IMG/VR virus record: IMGVR_UViG_3300020125_000374
Coordinates: 1-41,687 of that record
DNA length: 41,687 nucleotides
Reading direction: 5' to 3' (one strand)
Origin: a virus
This document shows positions 16,545-23,961 of this stretch, piece after piece (the first letter of the stretch is position 1; the number at the start of each line of letters is the position of its first letter). Under the pieces are notes generated by a model that was not told the DNA's origin, did no database searches, and saw only the letters and a list, made by a program, of their open reading frames with translations. Both the position numbers and the translations under genes were made by a program.

Positions 16545-16558
16545 CGGGATCTCCTGGT

Positions 16559-17374
16559 TTAGGTGGTCGTCCACTGCGCGATACCGCTCACGTTCCACTG
16601 GATCGTGAGGTCGCCGGTGACATTGCCGACGTCGGCGTCCGCGGTGACCACGCTGAAGAGGCGCGAGGTCGACGCCGTGCCGGTCGAGCGGTAGACGGGG
16701 AACTTGCGCGCGTTCGAGAAGCCGCCGGCGGACTGCGTCCACACCACGTCGGCCGCGTCGAAGGTGACGGTGCCGGTCGAGCGCGTCACCGTCGGCGAGG
16801 TGAGCGTCGCGCCGCCGGCCGTGTAGTTCGTGCCCGTGACCTCGTTCGTGATATCGCTGAAGAAGGCGTGCGTGTCCTGGTTGACGGTGTAGGTGTTGGT
16901 GGCCGCGGCGGTCTTGATCGTGTCGGCTGTGAGGTTGAAAACCCCGTTCGTCGTGCCGTCCCATTGGCCCTTGATCGACGAGTAGTACATCAGGTGCGTC
17001 ACGGCGAAGAGGTAAGGCCCGTGGCTCGCGTCGGCGAGGAGCAGCACGACGACCGCGATCGCGAGGAGCGCGAGCATCGCCGCCACGGCGCCGGCCGCCG
17101 AGGCCTCGACCGGCACGTACTTCGCCGGCAGGTCCTGGCTCGACTCGACCCACATGCGCCCGACCGCGTCCTCCAGAATCCACTCGCCGAAGCGCAGCCC
17201 GAACTTGTGCTCCGGGCCGGCGTCGAGCAGGCCCTTGAACTCGCGCCGCTCGATGGGATAGCGCGTCACCTTGGCGTGGTCGCCGTCCTTCTCCCAGCGG
17301 ATCGCCTTCACCGGCTCGATGCCGTTCAGGCGATGGGTCGCCCCCGCGAAGAGGGCGGGCAGGTTGTTGTCCAT
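16559..17374 (-). CDS. Virion-region protein with an internal membrane segment
   Basis: The 271-residue protein has an N-terminal domain (about 1-85), a strong hydrophobic segment at about 92-113 (AAMLALLAIAVVVLLLADA), and a beta-rich C-terminal domain (about 130-271) similar in composition to the neighbouring virion proteins. A membrane helix in the middle of a protein from the head block is unusual; it may be a fusion of two older genes or a membrane-tethered morphogenesis factor. No family is recognised. Confidence 0.55.
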   Translation of the reverse strand: MDNNLPALFAGATHRLNGIEPVKAIRWEKDGDHAKVTRYPIERREFKGLLDAGPEHKFGLRFGEWILEDAVGRMWVESSQDLPAKYVPVEASAAGAVAAMLALLAIAVVVLLLADASHGPYLFAVTHLMYYSSIKGQWDGTTNGVFNLTADTIKTAAATNTYTVNQDTHAFFSDITNEVTGTNYTAGGATLTSPTVTRSTGTVTFDAADVVWTQSAGGFSNARKFPVYRSTGTASTSRLFSVVTADADVGNVTGDLTIQWNVSGIAQWTTT

Positions 17375-17386
17375 CGATTCTCCCTT

Positions 17387-17788
17387 TCAGTGAAGGTCGT
17401 TGCGGACGGGCGGGGGCACCCGGTGCATGAGCGTGGCCGGCGGCACGCGCACGATGATCTGGCGGATGGCCTTGAACCGGAAACCGCCCTGGGCGACGAG
17501 CGCCCCGACCTCGTGCTCGGGGTTCGTGAATGCCCGGCCCTGGGTGGCGAACTCGATCCGGTAATCCGGGATCTCCTCGCCCTCGGCGAGCGGCTGGAAG
17601 AGCTCGCTCGCGGCGATGTACTCCTTGCCGCGACCAGACTCGTGATCCACGGTGTCGAGGATCACGCACAGGCCGAAGAGCGCATGCAGCATCGCGCGCT
17701 CGTCGCCGCTGGTCAGCACCTCGTGCAGGATCTTGAACTTGCCGACTCGGTTCGAGTCCGGGTAACTGATCTCTTTCTTCGTGTCCAT
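17387..17788 (-). CDS. Phage protein of unknown function in the head block
   Basis: The 133-residue protein starts MDTKKEISYPDSNRVGKFKI and has a helical beginning followed by strands (DYRIEFATQGRAF and FKAIRQIIVRVPP). A purine-rich stretch precedes the ATG at 17788. It lies directly after the connector gene. It could be a scaffold or assembly factor; I do not recognise a family. Confidence 0.6.
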   Translation of the reverse strand: MDTKKEISYPDSNRVGKFKILHEVLTSGDERAMLHALFGLCVILDTVDHESGRGKEYIAASELFQPLAEGEEIPDYRIEFATQGRAFTNPEHEVGALVAQGGFRFKAIRQIIVRVPPATLMHRVPPPVRNDLH

Positions 17789-17796
17789 CGGGTCCC

Positions 17797-18699
17797 TCAG
17801 TAAAGGACGATGCGGTATGGGTCGAGCAGGCCGTCCATGAAGTCGGCGGGCAGCTCGACCTGGGTGATGCGGGTGTCGACCGAGACGCTCTCGCGGTTCT
17901 CGTAGAGCGAGCCGATCGCGAGCAGCATCCAGGCGCGCAGCGCGCCCGGGATCTCGCCGATGAAGCTGCGGCCCGTGCCCGCGTTCGTGATGTCGATGAG
18001 CGCGCCGCCCGAGCTCGCGGCGAGCGTGTAGAGATCCGTGCCGGCGACGCTGCGCACGAAGAAGTTCGTGTACGCCGAGAGTCCGCCAGGCAGCGCGCCG
18101 TCCGCGGCGCTGACCTCGTCGCGGTTCGAGAGGCGCAGCGCGTCCGCCACGGCAAGGGTCTTCCAGCCAGGCACGCTGATCGTGTCCGCGGCCGGATCCG
18201 CGACCAGCGGCGCCGCGTGGCCGGCATCGAAGGTCACGGTCACGGCGCCGATCTGCGGCATCACGTTCGGCGGCCAGACCTTGCCGAAGGGCGGTGTGAT
18301 GCGCGCCGGGTTCGAGCTCAGGTCGACCACGTAGTCGTTCGCCTGGCCGGCGGTGAGCGTCTGCACGGTGCCGCCCATGTCCAGGTAGGTGATCGAGACC
18401 ACCTGCAGCACCGGGCCGCGCGGGATCACGATCGCGTTCGGCGGCAGCCCGTAGGTCTTGCCCCAGGGGACGTAAGACGCGCCGCCGTGCTCGGCCAGGC
18501 CGGGGAAGCTGTCGAGCACGAGCTTCCAGCGCGACGCGACGAGCTGGTTCTGCGTGCGCGTCTCGCAGGATGCGCGCGCCGCCGTGATCAGGCCGAGGAC
18601 GAGCGCGTCCTCGTCCGAGACGACCACGCGCAGGTGACGCTTCGCCTCAGCGAGCGAGAGCGGCTCGGCGGTCGGCGCGGTGATCTGCTGCAGCGGCAC
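17797..18699 (-). CDS. Head-tail connector protein (phiE125 gp8-like)
   Basis: The 300-residue protein begins with the connector pattern EPLSLAEAKRHLRVVVSDEDALVLGLITAAR, typical of the phiE125 gp8 / HK97 gp6 adaptor family, where a short helical start precedes an antiparallel bundle. At about 300 residues it is longer than the simple adaptors; a beta-rich part (about 70-240) is inserted before the final helices (PGALRAWMLLAIGSLYENRES). It should sit under the portal and connect to the closure protein. Confidence 0.75.
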   Translation of the reverse strand: MPLQQITAPTAEPLSLAEAKRHLRVVVSDEDALVLGLITAARASCETRTQNQLVASRWKLVLDSFPGLAEHGGASYVPWGKTYGLPPNAIVIPRGPVLQVVSITYLDMGGTVQTLTAGQANDYVVDLSSNPARITPPFGKVWPPNVMPQIGAVTVTFDAGHAAPLVADPAADTISVPGWKTLAVADALRLSNRDEVSAADGALPGGLSAYTNFFVRSVAGTDLYTLAASSGGALIDITNAGTGRSFIGEIPGALRAWMLLAIGSLYENRESVSVDTRITQVELPADFMDGLLDPYRIVLY

Positions 18700-18722
18700 G
18701 GGTCAGCCCCCGATCAGCCCGT

Positions 18723-19013
18723 TTAGATGCCCGAGCCTTCTGCGTTCTGCGTGCCGGCGTCGCCGCCGCGCGCGGCCGCGGCTTCGGCGGTGGCGCTCGA
18801 GCCGCGCTCGGCGGCGAGCGCGGTCACGGCGGCCTCTGTCTCGGCGGCCGCCTGCTCGGCCGGCATGTCGACCTGCACTTCCTCGGCGCTGCCCGCGAGC
18901 ACGCAGCTCTGCGTCTGCGCGGTCACCGGGTAGTGCTTGCCCGCGGCGTACTTCACTTCGCCGCGGTCGTAGAAGTTGACGTTGAACAGGATGCGGGTGA
19001 CTTTCTTGGCCAT
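18723..19013 (-). CDS. Small phage protein with Ala/Glu-rich tail
   Basis: The product has 96 residues. The N-terminal 45 residues are basic and beta-like (TRILFNVNFYDRGEVKYAAG), and the rest is rich in Ala, Glu and Gly and probably unstructured. Similar small proteins sit between the capsid and connector genes in many related phages. A long hairpin lies just upstream at 19022-19089 and may reduce its expression relative to the capsid genes. Confidence 0.6.
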   Translation of the reverse strand: MAKKVTRILFNVNFYDRGEVKYAAGKHYPVTAQTQSCVLAGSAEEVQVDMPAEQAAAETEAAVTALAAERGSSATAEAAAARGGDAGTQNAEGSGI

Positions 19014-19021
19014 GAGGGCCC

Positions 19022-19089
19022 TCCTTTTTCCAAGCCCTCGCTGCGTTTAAACGAGGGCTTGGAAAAAGGAAGCCGGCGCGAACGCCGGC
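19022..19089 (-). terminator. Paired stem-loops between capsid-region genes (terminator or processing site)
   Basis: A perfect 19-bp inverted repeat (19022-19040 with 19052-19070, 11-nt loop) is preceded on the minus strand by a second 7-bp stem with a CGAA loop (19072-19089). The ends of the long stem are A5/T5 rich, so RNA from either strand would form a hairpin with a U run inside its arm. It may terminate part of the transcripts after the capsid genes or mark an RNase III cut. Confidence 0.65.
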
Positions 19090-19128
19090 GTCCTCGAAGG
19101 AACAACGACTGAGGGAGAGTTCTTCTTG

Positions 19129-19602
19129 TTACGGAACGATCTGGACGACGTTCGCGCTGCCCAGGTTGATCGCCGGGTTGGCGGCTGCGTCCTTCGGCGG
19201 CGCATAACGCGCGACGCCGCCTTGCAGGGCCGCGCCCACCAGGCTCGCCGCCGCGCCGACGGTGAGCGAGCCGCGCACCCAGCTGAAGCCGTTCGTGGTG
19301 TCGAGCTCGTCATCGCGCAGGTCGACCATGGCGATCTTGTTGTCGCCGGTGGCCTTGACGATCTGCGTGATCGCCTTGTTGGCGACGTCTTTCGCGCCGG
19401 TGCCGCTGCTGTCCTGCGCCTGCTGCAGCTTGAAGTCCACCGTCGCCGCGGCGCCGAGGACGCCGGTGATGACCGTGGCGAGCATCCGCTCGAAGTTCGC
19501 CGCGCTGACCCAGGTGGTGTTGACGGTGCCGACGCCCTGGCTGACGGGGTTGATGACGTCCAAGACAGCCAGTTGCTCGGACATGCGTGCGTTGGGTTGC
19601 AT
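19129..19602 (-). CDS. Putative head protein downstream of the capsid gene
   Basis: The 157-residue soluble protein sits directly after the major capsid gene. Motifs such as QGVGTVNTTWVSAANFERM and a polar centre (SSGTGAKDVANKAITQIVKA) resemble small decoration or head completion proteins of this region. Start is taken at ATG 19602; Met7 (19584) is also possible. A virion role is inferred from position only. Confidence 0.6.
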   Translation of the reverse strand: MQPNARMSEQLAVLDVINPVSQGVGTVNTTWVSAANFERMLATVITGVLGAAATVDFKLQQAQDSSGTGAKDVANKAITQIVKATGDNKIAMVDLRDDELDTTNGFSWVRGSLTVGAAASLVGAALQGGVARYAPPKDAAANPAINLGSANVVQIVP

Positions 19603-19687
19603 TCCTGTGCTTCCTTCTAGACGGCCGGATGCCGCGGCGCCTGCACGAGCGCGCCGCGGCTAGCGGCCTGCGATTGCGGTGACCGAC

Positions 19688-21163
19688 TCAGCGGGCGCCG
19701 AGCTGGACGAAGGGCGAGAGGTTGTTCGAGCCGTTGAACGGCGCGATCGGGTTGACGATCTTCGGCTGCGCGTCGACCCTGAACGTGGTGCGGAAGGCCG
19801 TGGCGTCGGCGTCGAAGTAGATGTGCATCGACGTCGCCGTCTGCAGCCCCGCCGCCTTCTGGATCGAGCGCACATACTGCGGATCGAGCAGCAGGACGTC
19901 GCCCTGGTTGGTGAAGCTCTTCGCGTGCTGCGACACCATGATCGGCCGGCCCGACAGCGTGCCGTAGGGCGTGGTCTGCACGCCGGCGCTGATCGGCATG
20001 TAGATCGGGTAGTTGCCGAGGGTCAGGGTGTACAGCGCCGGGATAACGTCGTTGTTGATCAGCCAGGTCGCACGGCCGTAGGAGCCCGCCGGCAGGCGCG
20101 CGATCATCTTCGCGATGTTCAGCGCCTGCAGGGTGAGCGTCGCCTGCCCCGATTCCTTGGCCACCGTGACCACGGCGTTGCCGTTGAACGCGCCGAGCGG
20201 CTGGCCCGAGCCGGAGCCGAACAGGATCGCCTCGTTCGTCTTCCAGCGGATCGAGTCGCCCACCTTCTTCGGCAGATAGCTCGAGAGCGCGCTGGTGTCG
20301 TCGAGCAGCTCGTCGGTGAGCGGCACGAGCGCCATCAGCTTGTAGAGGCGCAGCGTGGTGTTGCTGACCTTCGGCTTGGTCTGGTTCGCCGCGACCGCCT
20401 CCTGCTGCCAGAAGGCGCGGATGCCGTCCGTGCCCCAAGGCGTGGTCTCGTCTTTCGGGAAGACCATGCTGTTGCCCGACACCGTCGTGCCGTCGGTCAG
20501 CGGCAGGAGCGAGTCCTCGCCGAGCGAGTGCGTGAAGATCTCGGTCGCGAAATCGGGCGGCACCGCGAAGCCGCCGTCCGCGCCCTGGCCTTCGCTGCCG
20601 AAGGTGGTCGGCGCCGCGGCCTGCGGGCCCTTGCCGGTGTGCAGCTCGCCGGCCATGGCGTAGCCGACGCCCTGGAAGCCGGGACGTTGGCGCACCGCCT
20701 GGGCGAAGTGACCGAACGAGGCGAAGCCGCGCTTCGGATCGTCCTCGGCGTTCTCGTGCACGAGGATCGTGCCGGCCGGCTGCTGGCGCTCGCCGGCGGC
20801 GCTGTTCAGCGCCGCTTCTTCGGCCAGGAGCTCGGCCTCGCGGCCGATGGCATTGTTCGCCGCCTGCAGCTGCTTCTTCATGGCCTCGAAGGATTTCTGC
20901 TCCTCATCGGCGAGATCGCGGCCTTCGGCGTCGGCCTTGTCCGTGATGGCGCGCATGTCCTCGACCAGCTTGGTCTTCTTCGCCTGCAGGTCGCGGATCT
21001 TCTTCGACGTCATCGGCAGGACGAGCGGCGCGGGGCAGAGCAGCAACGGGGTGGCGCCCAGGGCCACCGCGGCGATCGCCGCCTGGGCCTCGGGGACTGC
21101 CATGGCGACGACGGCGATCGCCAGGGCGACCGCGGCCATCGCGAAGAGATGCTTCTTCGTCAT
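19688..21163 (-). CDS. HK97-family major capsid protein
   Basis: The 491-residue protein is of the HK97 capsid type. A charged coiled-coil delta/scaffold region (about 51-120, starting TSKKIRDLQAKKTKLVEDM) is followed by the main domain with DGGFAVPPDFATEIF, SGSGQPLGAFNG and PIMVSQHA, as in this family. Unusually, 50 residues precede the delta region and hold two hydrophobic segments (about 6-24 and 28-49) that look like a signal or membrane anchor. The full start at 21163 has a good ribosome-binding site (GAAGGAAACG); the internal Met51 (21013) does not. The S49 protease encoded upstream should remove the N-terminal part during maturation. Confidence 0.88.
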   Translation of the reverse strand: MTKKHLFAMAAVALAIAVVAMAVPEAQAAIAAVALGATPLLLCPAPLVLPMTSKKIRDLQAKKTKLVEDMRAITDKADAEGRDLADEEQKSFEAMKKQLQAANNAIGREAELLAEEAALNSAAGERQQPAGTILVHENAEDDPKRGFASFGHFAQAVRQRPGFQGVGYAMAGELHTGKGPQAAAPTTFGSEGQGADGGFAVPPDFATEIFTHSLGEDSLLPLTDGTTVSGNSMVFPKDETTPWGTDGIRAFWQQEAVAANQTKPKVSNTTLRLYKLMALVPLTDELLDDTSALSSYLPKKVGDSIRWKTNEAILFGSGSGQPLGAFNGNAVVTVAKESGQATLTLQALNIAKMIARLPAGSYGRATWLINNDVIPALYTLTLGNYPIYMPISAGVQTTPYGTLSGRPIMVSQHAKSFTNQGDVLLLDPQYVRSIQKAAGLQTATSMHIYFDADATAFRTTFRVDAQPKIVNPIAPFNGSNNLSPFVQLGAR

Positions 21164-21222
21164 GGTTTCGTTTCCTTCGGGTTGTTTAAACGAGGTTGCA
21201 CCGCCGGCCGTCGGGCCGTCGC

Positions 21223-21249
21223 GGCGCCGGGCTCATCGGAGCCGGCGCC
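21223..21249 (-). other. GC-rich hairpin between protease and capsid genes
   Basis: The 100-base gap between the two genes contains an imperfect stem (21223-21234 with 21239-21249, one bulged G, ATCG loop) without a U tract. It may stabilise the capsid mRNA end. The same gap holds GTTTAAACGAGG, a string also found in the loop of the 19022-19070 hairpin. Confidence 0.35.
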
Positions 21250-21263
21250 GATCGAGCTGGTGC

Positions 21264-22190
21264 TCAGCTCAGAATGTCGAGAGCGCTTTTCGCTTTCGCC
21301 AGGCTCGAGCGGCCTGACGCGCGGCTCTGCTTGAGGTCGCGGCTCATCTTGCGCAGGACGTCGTCGTAGGTCGCGACGCCGTCGACCATCTTCTCGGCGA
21401 GCGCGTCGGCGGCGCCCAGAATACGGCCCTGCCCCATGCCGTCGCGCACGCTGTCGATGGAGACGCCGCGGCCACGCTTCACACTGTTGGCGAAGGCGTC
21501 GTAGTACTCGTCGACCCGCTTCTGCATGAAGGCCCTGGCCTGGTCGTCGAGCGGGCCGTAGGGATGGCCCTCGGTCTTGAACTTTCCGGCCGAGACGAGC
21601 GTCGTTTTGATGCCGCGCTCCTCGAGAAATTTGGAATAGTCATCGTGCGCGCTCCACACGCCGATCGAGCCGACCTCGCCGCCCGGCGTGACGTAGAGCT
21701 CGCTGCATGCGGTGCCGATCCAGTAGGCGGCCGAGGCCGCCAGGCTGTTGGCGATGCCGACGATCGGCTTCTTCGCGCGCGACGCGAGGATCTCGTCGGC
21801 GAGCTCGGCCACGCCGTAGACGCTGCCGCCCGGCGAGTCGATGTCGATGAGGATCGCGCCAACCGTGTCGTCGGCGAGCACGTCGCGGAAGGTCTGGCTG
21901 AAGAGCTGCGTCGAGCAGCTGCCCGGGCCCGAGATGTCGTCGACCATGTTGCCGCGCTGGCTGATCACGCCGTAGAGCGGCAGCACCGCGATCGCGCCGC
22001 CGCCGGTGCGCGCGGCCGCCTGGCGGCGCGCGGCGCGGACCTCGCGGCTCTCGCCGATCTCGGCCTCCTCCATCGCGCGCGGCAGGCCGTGCGCCCAGCG
22101 CCCCATGACGCCGACGAAGGCGAGCAGGCGCTCGTGCTGCAGCGCCCAGGGCGTGGTGAGGAACTCGGCGATCAGCAGTTCGCGGCGCAT
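21264..22190 (-). CDS. Head maturation protease, S49 (SppA-like) family
   Basis: The 308-residue protein has the S49 fold signature: LIDIDSPGGSVYG at about 114-126 and NSLAASAAYWIGTACSELY at about 148-166, with Ser153 the likely nucleophile, then GSIGVWSAHDDYSK, where Lys187 may be the general base. Such enzymes cut scaffold and capsid N-termini in the prohead. The ATG at 22190 overlaps the portal stop (ATGA). A much longer open frame upstream lies across the portal gene and is a shadow. Confidence 0.88.
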   Translation of the reverse strand: MRRELLIAEFLTTPWALQHERLLAFVGVMGRWAHGLPRAMEEAEIGESREVRAARRQAAARTGGGAIAVLPLYGVISQRGNMVDDISGPGSCSTQLFSQTFRDVLADDTVGAILIDIDSPGGSVYGVAELADEILASRAKKPIVGIANSLAASAAYWIGTACSELYVTPGGEVGSIGVWSAHDDYSKFLEERGIKTTLVSAGKFKTEGHPYGPLDDQARAFMQKRVDEYYDAFANSVKRGRGVSIDSVRDGMGQGRILGAADALAEKMVDGVATYDDVLRKMSRDLKQSRASGRSSLAKAKSALDILS

Positions 22191-23764
22191 CAAATACCCC
22201 CTTGTGCAGACGTCTGGACGCGCGCGGCGAGCTCGCCGGCGGCGGTCGTTTCCCAGGCCTCGAGCAGGTCGAGGACCTCGTTCCGGCGCGCCCGCAGCAG
22301 CTCGTCGCGCTGCCGCTCGCACCAGGCCGCCGCGGTCTCTACCGCGCACAGCATGCTGGCCGCGACGTGGTCGACGTGGTCGACGTAGAAGTCGTGGACG
22401 AACGCGGCCCAGCTGTCGTCGTGTCTGGCGAAGGCCTTGCGCAAGGTCACGACCTCTTTGCGCACCACGCGCGTGGCGACGCTCAGCTCGAGCGCGCTCA
22501 GGCGCGCCTGGTCTTCGTCGTCCGCCGGCGCCGGCGGCCGCTTCGCCGGCGTTTTGTCCTTGGGCTTGGGCTCGTCGCCCGGCGTGGTCATGTTGAGCGG
22601 CTGCAGCGGCTCGTCGAGGCCTTCCAGCGGATTCAGGCCTTCCTGCTCGCGCGCCTCGTTGCGCGTGAGCCAGCCGCCATTGATGCCCTGCTGGTAGTAC
22701 TCGCCGCGCGACACCATGTCGCCGCGCGCCAGGTTGTCCATGTCGTATTCGAGCTCGAGCCCCGCCGCGTTGTCGGCCTCGCCGAGCAGCTGGTCCTCGA
22801 TCGAGGCCTCGAAGCGCTCGGCCCAGGCCGTCATCGTGAACTTGATGAACTCGAGCGAGAGGTGCTCGACGTTGTTGTCGGTCGCGCGATCGAGCGCGAA
22901 CGCGAGATGCGGCGGCACGTCGAACCAGCGGCAAATGTCGGGGACCTTGGCGTTCTTCGCCTCGAGGAACTGGGCGTCGCGGTTGTTCATGCCGAGCTCG
23001 TGGTACTTCATGCCGCTCTCGAGCACGGCGGTTTTGCCGCGATTCGCGCCGGCCTGCGCCTGCTGCCACGACTCGCGAAACGCGTCGCGCGCCGTCTTGT
23101 CCTTGAAGTTCGCCGGATATTCGATCCAGCCGCCGCTCGGGCGCGCGTCGTTGGCGAAGAAGCGCGAGCTGTAGCCCTGCTGCGCGAGGCCCTCGCCGAT
23201 CGACTCGCGCGCGCACTCGATCACGTTCATGCCGGTAATGCCGTTGCCGGAGAATCCGGCGATCTTGAAGACCAGGCTCGGCGGCAGGACCTCGTCCTCG
23301 GCGTTCTGGTGCTTGATGCGGTAGCGATAGACGCCGTTCGACAGCATCTCGACCTGCGTGCGGTCGGGGTGCAGCGGCTGCAGCTCGGCGATCCCGCCGC
23401 GCCCGTCGGTAATGATGCGGTTGTAGCCCGTGCCGCGCAGGGCGATGTGGCCGACCATCATCTCGTGCCACTCGAAGCCGTTCTGCCAGCGGTTCGGTTT
23501 GCGCAGCAGCCGCCACAGCCAATGGTCGGTGATGTCCTGCCGGCCGCGGCCGTCCGCGGTCGGCTTGTACAGGCAGCGCGGCAGCGACGCCATCGTGCCG
23601 GCGAGCACGCGCACGCAGCGGAACACGGTCGACAGGCGCATCGCGCCGTCGGGCGAGACGCGTTGACCGGACGCGGTGCGCACGGTCACCGGCTCGAACC
23701 AGAAATCGCCCCAGGGCGAGCGATCGTCGACGCCGCCCTCGGCGCGGATCCGCGTGACGAACAT
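22190..23764 (-). CDS. HK97-family portal protein
   Basis: The 524-residue protein is a clear HK97-type portal. It shows STVFRCVRVLAGTMASLP near the start, WLWRLLRKPNRWQNGFEWHE, and later SLEFIKFTMTAWAERFEASI and NPLEGLDEPLQPLN. It forms the ring at one head vertex through which DNA is packaged. The C-terminal portion (about 400-520) is charged and helical. The last 30 bases contain a copy of a dispersed 17-bp element (22204-22220). It overlaps the next small membrane-protein gene by one base. Confidence 0.92.
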   Translation of the reverse strand: MFVTRIRAEGGVDDRSPWGDFWFEPVTVRTASGQRVSPDGAMRLSTVFRCVRVLAGTMASLPRCLYKPTADGRGRQDITDHWLWRLLRKPNRWQNGFEWHEMMVGHIALRGTGYNRIITDGRGGIAELQPLHPDRTQVEMLSNGVYRYRIKHQNAEDEVLPPSLVFKIAGFSGNGITGMNVIECARESIGEGLAQQGYSSRFFANDARPSGGWIEYPANFKDKTARDAFRESWQQAQAGANRGKTAVLESGMKYHELGMNNRDAQFLEAKNAKVPDICRWFDVPPHLAFALDRATDNNVEHLSLEFIKFTMTAWAERFEASIEDQLLGEADNAAGLELEYDMDNLARGDMVSRGEYYQQGINGGWLTRNEAREQEGLNPLEGLDEPLQPLNMTTPGDEPKPKDKTPAKRPPAPADDEDQARLSALELSVATRVVRKEVVTLRKAFARHDDSWAAFVHDFYVDHVDHVAASMLCAVETAAAWCERQRDELLRARRNEVLDLLEAWETTAAGELAARVQTSAQGGI

Positions 23765-23961
23765 CAGGCGGCGCTGGTCTTGTCGTCGTTCTTCGGCGCC
23801 GCCTGGTCATACAGACCGAAGCGGATGGCGATCGCGAGCGTGAGCACGATAAGCGCCAGGCCGCCGATCATCAGGCCGAGCTCGGGACGGTACAGCACGC
23901 CGCCGAGCGTGAGCAGGAACCAGCCGGCCAGGAGGCACGCGTTGAAAATCTTCGCATTCAT
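23764..23961 (-). CDS. Small two-helix membrane protein between terminase and portal
   Basis: The product has 65 residues with two hydrophobic helices (about 8-24 and 29-49) and a charged C-terminus (PKNDDKTSAA). It overlaps the terminase end by four bases and the portal start by one base. A small membrane protein at this place is found in several related phages but has no known role. The frame opens further upstream, but only on top of the terminase gene. Confidence 0.6.
   Translation of the reverse strand: MNAKIFNACLLAGWFLLTLGGVLYRPELGLMIGGLALIVLTLAIAIRFGLYDQAAPKNDDKTSAA

Noticed and set aside
15825-18227. An 800-codon minus-strand frame across the connector block
   Set aside because: Only the last 239 codons, after ATG 16544 with a strong ribosome-binding site, have a protein-like composition; the rest overlaps three better genes.
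21264-23810. A single protease-portal fusion of 848 residues
   Set aside because: The long frame is open by chance across the portal gene. The portal is clear in another frame, and the protease has a good ATG at 22190.
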